Shown here: positions 30,422-35,474 of the stretch, one piece after another
Numbering within the stretch: the stretch's first letter is position 1
Layout: every line of letters begins with the position of its first letter
Source of the DNA: Minisyncoccota bacterium
GTDB lineage: Bacteria; Patescibacteriota; Minisyncoccia; Moranbacterales; GCA-2747515
Reading direction: 5' to 3'
Assembly (NCBI GenBank): GCA_020629675.1
Contig: JAHDCW010000003.1
Coordinates: 19,924 to 55,397, forward strand
Length of the DNA stretch: 35,474 bases
Made by a program: the position numbers and the translations under genes
Notes under the pieces: model-generated
Told to the model about the DNA's origin: nothing
Database searches by the model: none
Seen by the model: only the letters and a program-made list of their open reading frames with translations

Positions 30422-31029
30422 CACATACAGATCAAGACACCAGGGATCACAATCAAAACATGCTTCTTGAAGCAGTTCTTTTTATGCATGGTGCGCCGAT
30501 TACACTAGCGCGACTTGAAGAGATTATGACATGCTCCCGACAGGATGTGGAAGACGAAGTGGAAAAGCTTAAACTGTCGTATGAAGAGCGACAGGCGGGA
30601 CTGCGCGTATTGGTCGTCAATGGTTCAGTGCAGATCGTGACACATCCTGATGCTGCAGAGGTTATCGAGAAGTTTAAGAGGCGAGATCTGGAGGGTCAGC
30701 TGTCACAAGCAGCTCTTGAAGTGCTTGCGATCATCGCATATCGTGGGCCGCTCTCAAAGCCAGACATCGAAGCTGTGCGAGGGGTTAACTGCTCTTTTAC
30801 GCTTCGCAATTTACTACTTCGTGGTTTGATCGAGCGGATTCCTCATCCTACAGACCAGAGACTCAAACTTTATACGCCTACGATGGATATGGTGCGTTCT
30901 TTGGGGTACAGTTCTCTGGAAGAGCTGCCGGCGTATGAAGAATTGGTATCTGACAAACGTATAGACGCAGTTCTTTATGGTGGTGCGGATGATGATCGTG
31001 AAAATGACGATGACATAAAAAAGGGATGA
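30418..31029 (+). CDS. scpB: Segregation and condensation protein B
   Basis: ScpB dimers bind ScpA in the SMC complex. The 203-residue protein has two winged-helix domains, with LLEAVLFMHGAPITLARLEEI opening the first and LSQAALEVLAIIAYRGPLSKPDIEAVRGVNCSFTLRNLLLRGLIE in the second, the best conserved ScpB stretch. The ending (ADDDRENDDDIKKG) is acidic and probably disordered. It overlaps scpA (ATGA at 30418) and the next gene (31026-31029) by 4 bases each, so scpA-scpB-dac is translationally coupled. Confidence 0.96.
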   Translation: MTHTDQDTRDHNQNMLLEAVLFMHGAPITLARLEEIMTCSRQDVEDEVEKLKLSYEERQAGLRVLVVNGSVQIVTHPDAAEVIEKFKRRDLEGQLSQAALEVLAIIAYRGPLSKPDIEAVRGVNCSFTLRNLLLRGLIERIPHPTDQRLKLYTPTMDMVRSLGYSSLEELPAYEELVSDKRIDAVLYGGADDDRENDDDIKKG

Positions 31030-32048
31030 AAGTTATGTTAGTTACCAAGCAAGATCTTTACATTGTCCTGCCAGGTGTGCTCGTTATGATGACACTTTTT
31101 TTGGTTTTTTATGGACTTGGTATTAAGGATTTTCGTGACGTCCATAGTGCTCGTGTGGTTGCGACGCTGAGCGATCCCCAAGAGCAACAACTGCCTGTGC
31201 CACGGGTATTGCCGCAATCAGCACAGGAGGCACATCCTTTCCAGACAGGTCCTTTTAGTAGTGTAGTAGTCCTCGATCTTGCTTCTGGTGAGGTGATGCT
31301 TGCGCATAATCCATACCGTCATCGTGCAGTAGCTTCCGTGACAAAGCTATTGGCGAGCATGGTCGTAGTAGACCAGGTGCGTGATGTAAAGGGTTATATT
31401 TCCGTGCCGCCGAGAGCGCTCTCCGTAGAAGGATCACGTGTCGGGTGTAAAAATTCATTTTCATGCGAAGGTGTGCGGCTGCAGCCAGGTGAGCGCATCT
31501 CTGTCTATGATTTACTCCAAGCTACGCTCATCAGTAGCGCCAATGATGCAGTGACAGCGCTTGCGGTCCATATCGCAGGATCGGAGGCGTCATTTGCGAC
31601 ACTGATGAATACACGTGCACGAGAATTGGGGATGACAAGCTCGTTTCACTGTCGTCCGTCGGGGCTGCCGATGCAGCTTGTGGAGCGGGAAGAAAGGTGT
31701 TACTCTACAGCATATGATATGGCTCATATTTTACGACATATCTATACAGATGATAAATATGAGGTGCTCCGTCCTATTTTAGAGAAACAACAAGCGACGA
31801 TTGCGTCGCAGGACGGTGCTTTTAAACATCAACTCACCACCACCAATCAAGCACTAGGTGCCGATAATACCTACATTGTCGGTGGTAAAACGGGCTATAC
31901 GCAGCGCGCTGGACCATCTTTGGCGGTGCTTGCAAGTGATCAAAAAAAAGAGCATCCGATCATCGTAGCAGTGTTTAACGATGAGCAGCGATTTGCGCGC
32001 GTGGGCTCGATCGCAGCGTGGGTTTATGAAAATTTTAGGTGGTTATAA
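31026..32048 (+). CDS. D-alanyl-D-alanine carboxypeptidase (S11 penicillin-binding protein)
   Basis: The enzyme removes the terminal D-Ala from peptidoglycan stems. The 340-residue protein has an N-terminal membrane anchor (about 11-32) and the three S11 motifs: SVTK with catalytic Ser104 and Lys107, SAN at 171-173, and KTG at 288-290. PFSSVVVLDLASGEVMLAHNPYRHRAVASVTKL is typical of DacA/DacF. The enzyme lacks the C-terminal domain and amphipathic helix of classic DacA, so its N-terminal helix must hold it in place. It has four or more cysteines outside, including CKNSFSC. Its coupling to scpAB links wall maturation and chromosome condensation. Confidence 0.93.
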   Translation: MKVMLVTKQDLYIVLPGVLVMMTLFLVFYGLGIKDFRDVHSARVVATLSDPQEQQLPVPRVLPQSAQEAHPFQTGPFSSVVVLDLASGEVMLAHNPYRHRAVASVTKLLASMVVVDQVRDVKGYISVPPRALSVEGSRVGCKNSFSCEGVRLQPGERISVYDLLQATLISSANDAVTALAVHIAGSEASFATLMNTRARELGMTSSFHCRPSGLPMQLVEREERCYSTAYDMAHILRHIYTDDKYEVLRPILEKQQATIASQDGAFKHQLTTTNQALGADNTYIVGGKTGYTQRAGPSLAVLASDQKKEHPIIVAVFNDEQRFARVGSIAAWVYENFRWL

Positions 32049-32066
32049 TTTTTTAGTTAGAGAAGT

Positions 32067-33167
32067 ATGGAATTCGCAGCAATTTCTACAATTCCGGAAA
32101 TTACAAATGTGGTTAAAGTTTTAGTGACAGGGCTATTGTCTTTTTTAGTTGCATTTGCATTTACACCCCTGTGGACTAACTTATTATATAAGCATAAAAT
32201 CGGCATCAAGATTAAAAAAAGCAGTGTTGATGGTGACAAATTAAAATATTACACACATTTTCACGCAGATAAGTCAGGGACGCCGACGATGGGTGGAGTG
32301 ATTGTGTGGGTGAGTGTGCTTGTGTTGATTTTTGGCTCGCAGTTTATCTTTCCGTTGTTTGCCTTCTTGTTTGATTCTGCATTTATCCAGCGACTCGACT
32401 TTTTGTCCCGTTCGCAGACATGGCTGCCGCTTTTTGCGCTAGTAGCAGCGGGTGTGCTCGGTGTATTTGATGACATCATGAGCGTCAAAGGTTGGGGTAG
32501 TAACAAGGGTGGCGGCATGCGCTTTGCAATGCGCTTTTGGTGGCTCCTAGTAATCGCGGCACTGGGAGCATGGTGGTTTTATGTAAAACTTGGCTGGGAT
32601 CAGATCCATGTGCCGGGCATGGGAGATTATTCAATTGGATTGTGGTACATCCCACTTTTTATATTTGTTATTTTATTTACGACGATTTCCTCCAATCAGA
32701 CAGACGGCCTCGATGGGCTAAATGCTGGAGTGTTGCTGACGGCATTTGGTTCGTTTGCGCTTATTGCTTTTTTTCAAAACAAGGTTGATCTCGCAGCTTT
32801 TTGTGCGGCGATATCAGGAGCGCTCTTGGCCTTCTTGTGGTTTAACATTTACCCAGCGCGATTTTTTATGGGGGATACGGGTGCGGTCAGTCTCGGAGCC
32901 ACGCTGGGAGTGGTGGCTCTGCTGACAGATTCGGTGATCGTTCTCTTTATTATTGTTTTTATTTACGTGCTAGAATTTGCGACGACATTTATACAGCTTT
33001 TTTCCAAAAAAGTATTTGGAAAAAAAGTTTTTCTCGCAGCGCCAATCCATCATCATTTCCAAGCACTAGGTTGGCCAGAACCAAAAATTGTGATGCGCGC
33101 ATGGGTCTTTACGGCGCTGACTGCAGGGTTTGGTTTGGTTATCGGAATTTTAGGGATGGGTAACTAG
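32067..33167 (+). CDS. mraY: Phospho-N-acetylmuramoyl-pentapeptide transferase
   Basis: MraY attaches phospho-MurNAc-pentapeptide to undecaprenyl phosphate to make lipid I. The 366-residue, roughly ten-helix protein has DKSGTPTMGGVIVW, VFDDIMSVKG with the catalytic Asp pair, NQTDGLDGLNAGV with the third acidic segment (the usual NAVNLTDGLDGL is altered to SSNQTDGLDGL), FMGDTGAVSLG, and PIHHHFQALGWPEPKIV. All residues I know to be essential appear present. It follows the carboxypeptidase by 18 bases, with no terminator, so it likely belongs to the scpA operon. The mur genes normally beside it are not seen in this window. Confidence 0.96.
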   Translation: MEFAAISTIPEITNVVKVLVTGLLSFLVAFAFTPLWTNLLYKHKIGIKIKKSSVDGDKLKYYTHFHADKSGTPTMGGVIVWVSVLVLIFGSQFIFPLFAFLFDSAFIQRLDFLSRSQTWLPLFALVAAGVLGVFDDIMSVKGWGSNKGGGMRFAMRFWWLLVIAALGAWWFYVKLGWDQIHVPGMGDYSIGLWYIPLFIFVILFTTISSNQTDGLDGLNAGVLLTAFGSFALIAFFQNKVDLAAFCAAISGALLAFLWFNIYPARFFMGDTGAVSLGATLGVVALLTDSVIVLFIIVFIYVLEFATTFIQLFSKKVFGKKVFLAAPIHHHFQALGWPEPKIVMRAWVFTALTAGFGLVIGILGMGN

Positions 33168-33169
33168 CG

Positions 33170-33178
33170 TGATACAAT
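33170..33178 (+). promoter_or_regulatory. Extended -10 of pgk
   Basis: TGATACAAT lies between mraY and pgk. AGGAGG at 33180-33185 sits immediately after it and 15 bases before ATG 33201, farther than normal for ribosome binding, and the predicted transcript start would fall at its edge. Confidence 0.5.
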
Positions 33179-33200
33179 AAGGAGGAAATAATAGTATCAT

Positions 33201-34232
33201 ATGCGTAGTATTAAAGATGTTGATTTTACTGGTCAACGTGTTTTGATTAGAACAGATTTTAATGTTGAGGTTAAAGACGGTGTGCCACAAGATTTTTATA
33301 AGATAGAGGCTGCATACGACACAATTCGTTATGTTTTGTCTTTTGTGGGAGCAAAGGTGGCGCTTCTTTCGCACCGTGGTCGCCCAGGAGGCGCTAAAGA
33401 TCCAGCGTTTACGATGTCCGTCCTTGCAGATGACTTGGCACAACTATTTGGCGAGAGAGTTTGTTTTATCTGTGAATCGCATGGTGTGTGTGTACAAAGC
33501 GCATTAGATGATGATCGTGCTCGTATTTTACTCCTTGAGAATAGTCGATTTGAAGAAGGGGAGGAGCAAAATGATCGTAATCTCGCTAAAAAGATCGCAG
33601 CGCCCTTTGACCTCTATATCAACGAAGCTTTTGCGGTATCGCATAGGGCGCATGCCTCAGTAGAAGCGATCACCTCATTTTTAGATGCATATAGAGGGCT
33701 ATGGCTAAGCAAAGAAATAGAGATGTTGACACGCGTCAAGGAAAATCTCGATCAGCCATCAGTTGCAATTGTGGGCGGGTCAAAAATAGAGACTAAATTG
33801 CCTCTTATTACACTTTTTTCTGAAATCTATGATAACGTCCTTGTTGGTGGTCGCACGGCAGTGGAGGCGCAGGAGCAAAGCAGGGCTTTCCCTGATAATG
33901 TGATTTTACCAGTAGATTATACAGGGGGTACGCGTGACATCGGGCCAGAGACAGTGATGACATTTGTGGATCATATCAAAAAAGCGAAAACAATAGTCTG
34001 GAATGGTCCAGTGGGAAAGTTTGAGGAGCATCCCTATGATCATGGTACACTTGCGATCGCAGAAGCGATTGCAGCTAATAAAAACTGTTTTAGTGTCGTC
34101 GGTGGCGGAGAGAGTGTGCAGGCGCTTGGTGATGCAGGTGTTTTTGGTGATGTTAGCTTTGTTTCCACCGGCGGTGGTGCGATGCTTTCATTTCTTCTCA
34201 GTGAGCAAATGCCAGGCTTGGACGTAATTTGA
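33201..34232 (+). CDS. pgk: Phosphoglycerate kinase, short and divergent
   Basis: Pgk makes ATP from 1,3-bisphosphoglycerate in glycolysis. The 343-residue protein retains LIRTDFNVEV, SHRGRPGG, ENSRFEEGEE, SHRAHASV, GGSKIETKLPLI, IVWNGPVGKFEEHPYDHGT, VVGGGESVQALG and STGGGAMLSFL. Usual length is 390-415. The shortening falls mostly where the family has GG.aytFl.A.G..iG.SL; here NVLVGGRTAVEAQEQSRAF replaces it. The otherwise invariant arginine of DD.RI is Lys34 (DFYKIEAA), and the Mg-nucleotide Asp of GGGD is Glu304. The product may still be active with altered kinetics; see findings. The gene is separated from mraY by its own promoter. Confidence 0.92.
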   Translation: MRSIKDVDFTGQRVLIRTDFNVEVKDGVPQDFYKIEAAYDTIRYVLSFVGAKVALLSHRGRPGGAKDPAFTMSVLADDLAQLFGERVCFICESHGVCVQSALDDDRARILLLENSRFEEGEEQNDRNLAKKIAAPFDLYINEAFAVSHRAHASVEAITSFLDAYRGLWLSKEIEMLTRVKENLDQPSVAIVGGSKIETKLPLITLFSEIYDNVLVGGRTAVEAQEQSRAFPDNVILPVDYTGGTRDIGPETVMTFVDHIKKAKTIVWNGPVGKFEEHPYDHGTLAIAEAIAANKNCFSVVGGGESVQALGDAGVFGDVSFVSTGGGAMLSFLLSEQMPGLDVI

Positions 34233-34256
34233 TTTTCGCTTATTATTTGATATAAT
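34229..34256 (+). promoter_or_regulatory. Promoter of 94-residue hypothetical gene
   Basis: TTGATT at 34229-34234, overlapping the pgk stop, and perfect TATAAT at 34251-34256 have a 16-base spacer; TGA precedes the -10, giving an extended -10. Confidence 0.7.
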
Positions 34257-34286
34257 AATGTAACACTTAATGAGACAAAAAGAGAA

Positions 34287-34571
34287 ATGGCAAAATACAT
34301 ACTCGAATACGAAGTTAAAGAAGATGAGCGTAAGCGACGTTTTGCACGCAAAGAAGATATGCGCGTTCTTGACTTATTCTCACATGAAGCGATTGATCTT
34401 ACAGCATTACCTGAAGAGGAACAAAAAGCCATCAGTGAGTATATTGATGACTTTATTGATCCGGAATGGTCCAACTTCCGCATAATAGAGATTGGTACAC
34501 ACCAACTCCTTCTAGATACAGAACCTGATGATATGGTAAAAAAGAAATACCGCGGACCAAATGATTTCTAA
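34287..34571 (+). CDS. Hypothetical protein (94 aa)
   Basis: I do not recognise this soluble protein. It is highly charged, beginning MAKYILEYEVKEDERKRRFARKEDMRVLDLFSHEAI, mostly helical, and ends KKKYRGPNDF. There is no cysteine, membrane segment or catalytic motif. A strong extended -10 promoter lies 30 bases upstream of ATG 34287; only a weak AGAG precedes the start. It converges with ddl, whose stop is 6 bases beyond its own, with no clear terminator between the two. Confidence 0.68.
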   Translation: MAKYILEYEVKEDERKRRFARKEDMRVLDLFSHEAIDLTALPEEEQKAISEYIDDFIDPEWSNFRIIEIGTHQLLLDTEPDDMVKKKYRGPNDF

Positions 34572-34577
34572 AAAGAC

Positions 34578-35474
34578 TTAACGGGGTGTGGTGGCACTCC
34601 TTAGGATTATATCTACGAGATCTGTAAAAGAATAGCCAGCAGCCTGTGCCTCTTGGGGACAGAGGCTTGTTTTTGTCATGCCGGGTAAAGTATTAATTTC
34701 GAGAAAGTAGAGAGTGTCATCGTCTTTATCGTAGATGAAATCACTGCGACTGAGTCCGGAGCATGATAATTGTGTGTGAATTGTATGTGCTGATGATCTG
34801 ATGTGATCAGAGAGAGTGTCTGAGATCTGTGCAGGGCAGGTCTCAGTGGCGCCATCTGTCGCACTGTATTTCTCATCATAGGTAAAGAAGGCTGCTTCCG
34901 CTGGCGCGATCTCGATCACGGGGAAGGTGGTGATCTCGCCATCGCCTGCGTCCATGACAGCACAGGAGAACTCAGCGCCTGGTATAAATTTTTGAACAAG
35001 TATTTTGGTGTCGTGCGCAAATGCCTCTGTGAGAGCTGCGTCTAGTGCGTCAGCATTTTCCACACGAGAAACACCAACGCTTGAGCCGGAGCGTGCTGGT
35101 TTGACGAAGCAGGGAAATCCGATTGTGGAGTGTGTTTCCTCTCGCATATCATCTCGCGCGTCGCTATCTCTAAAAATCAGCGTCTGTGGCTGGGTGATGT
35201 TTTGGTTTGCTAACAGCTTGTGTGTAAATTCTTTATCGAAGCAGAGGCTGCTCGCACTCATCGATGAGCCAGTGTAGGGTATGCCAATAGTATCGAGATA
35301 GGCTTGAATATACCCATCTTCACCAAAAGATCCATGTAAGGCGATGAAAGCAATGTCATACTTGTCAGTTAGATCCGCGGTGATGGCCTGTGTAGCGATC
35401 AGGTCACATGTGTCTATGTCCTCAGGTTTGTCATAGAGTGAGAGGGTGAGGTGGTGATCTGGATCTGCGAGGGT
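34578..35474 (-). CDS. ddl: D-alanine--D-alanine ligase (5' end beyond window)
   Basis: Ddl joins two D-Ala residues for the peptidoglycan stem. The visible 298 residues are open to the right edge, so the N-terminus and start are missing. Ddl features are LHGSFGEDGYIQAYLDTIGIPYTGSS, DKEFTHKLL, the ATP-grasp FVKPARSGSSVGVSRV and VQKFIPGAEFSCAVM, and the Mg-binding FLEINTLPGMT. The full family length is 300-370, so only a little is missing. The residue after GIPYTG is SSMSASSLCFDK in place of the usual SGVLASALAMDK. It faces a hypothetical gene convergently and supports a working wall pathway with mraY and the carboxypeptidase. Confidence 0.95.
   Translation of the reverse strand, partial: TLADPDHHLTLSLYDKPEDIDTCDLIATQAITADLTDKYDIAFIALHGSFGEDGYIQAYLDTIGIPYTGSSMSASSLCFDKEFTHKLLANQNITQPQTLIFRDSDARDDMREETHSTIGFPCFVKPARSGSSVGVSRVENADALDAALTEAFAHDTKILVQKFIPGAEFSCAVMDAGDGEITTFPVIEIAPAEAAFFTYDEKYSATDGATETCPAQISDTLSDHIRSSAHTIHTQLSCSGLSRSDFIYDKDDDTLYFLEINTLPGMTKTSLCPQEAQAAGYSFTDLVDIILRSATTPR

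Noticed and set aside
34040-34483. Minus-strand open frame crossing pgk and the 94-residue gene
   Set aside because: It is antisense to two supported genes and to a strong promoter; the translation is Ser/Arg rich and unspecific.
1-35474. CRISPR arrays, insertion sequences, prophage genes or rRNA
   Set aside because: No regularly spaced repeats, transposase or integrase motifs, phage genes or rRNA segments were seen.

Overview
The window is a gene-dense bacterial chromosome segment, most likely from a Candidate Phyla Radiation (Patescibacteria) member of Parcubacteria type. The evidence is small genes packed closely, reduced or divergent versions of core enzymes (short Pgk, altered FolD, elongated Ndk), tiny membrane proteins carrying a tryptophan-rich WWWYVC..KG..C tail, and a tRNA without an encoded CCA. 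UGA is an ordinary stop (for example at the ends of pyrD and scpB), which argues against the code-25 lineages. The exact phylum is my inference.

Layout. 1-126 is the tail of a probable ATP synthase epsilon gene. 256-4491 holds pyrD, a CBS-domain protein, a NhaD/ArsB-type ion transporter and two unknown proteins, most as single units closed by clear hairpin terminators. 4623-8018 is a leuS - MazG-like - GNAT operon, followed by a small minus-strand gene. 8321-10721 is a nucleotidyltransferase - YvcK - HAD operon. Next come folD, a minus-strand tRNA-Leu(CAA), a zinc-ribbon microprotein and parA-parB. 14132-18045 carries a CorA-like channel (minus), a small membrane protein and an unknown protein (plus), and a two-gene ABC exporter (minus). 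18147-21205 holds a DEDDh exonuclease, a short MGMT-like protein, a membrane-anchored HExxH peptidase, an alpha/beta hydrolase and an unknown protein. 21404-24449 is the rpsL-rpsG-fusA operon behind a structured leader. It is followed by two microproteins, ndk, a lipoprotein nuclease, a membrane protein, trhO, a SanA-like protein and an MFS transporter. 29714-33167 is scpA-scpB-dac-mraY (chromosome condensation plus wall synthesis), then pgk, an unknown protein, and a convergent ddl that runs off the right edge.

Functionally the window joins nucleotide supply (pyrD, ndk, MazG), folate, translation, chromosome partition and condensation (parAB, scpAB), and peptidoglycan synthesis (mraY, ddl, D,D-carboxypeptidase, YvcK). 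The cell therefore appears to keep a wall despite a reduced genome.

The strongest unexplained signals are: (1) a recurring TGnTAnnAT extended -10 element, several copies only 6-8 bases before the start codon, implying leaderless mRNAs and correcting several gene starts; (2) a mutually exclusive hairpin pair ahead of rpsL that looks like a transcription attenuator; (3) two 12-bp palindromes at the nuclease promoter, one covering the -35; (4) an adjacent pair of 34- and 29-residue membrane microproteins between fusA and ndk; (5) Pgk and FolD enzymes with altered signature residues.
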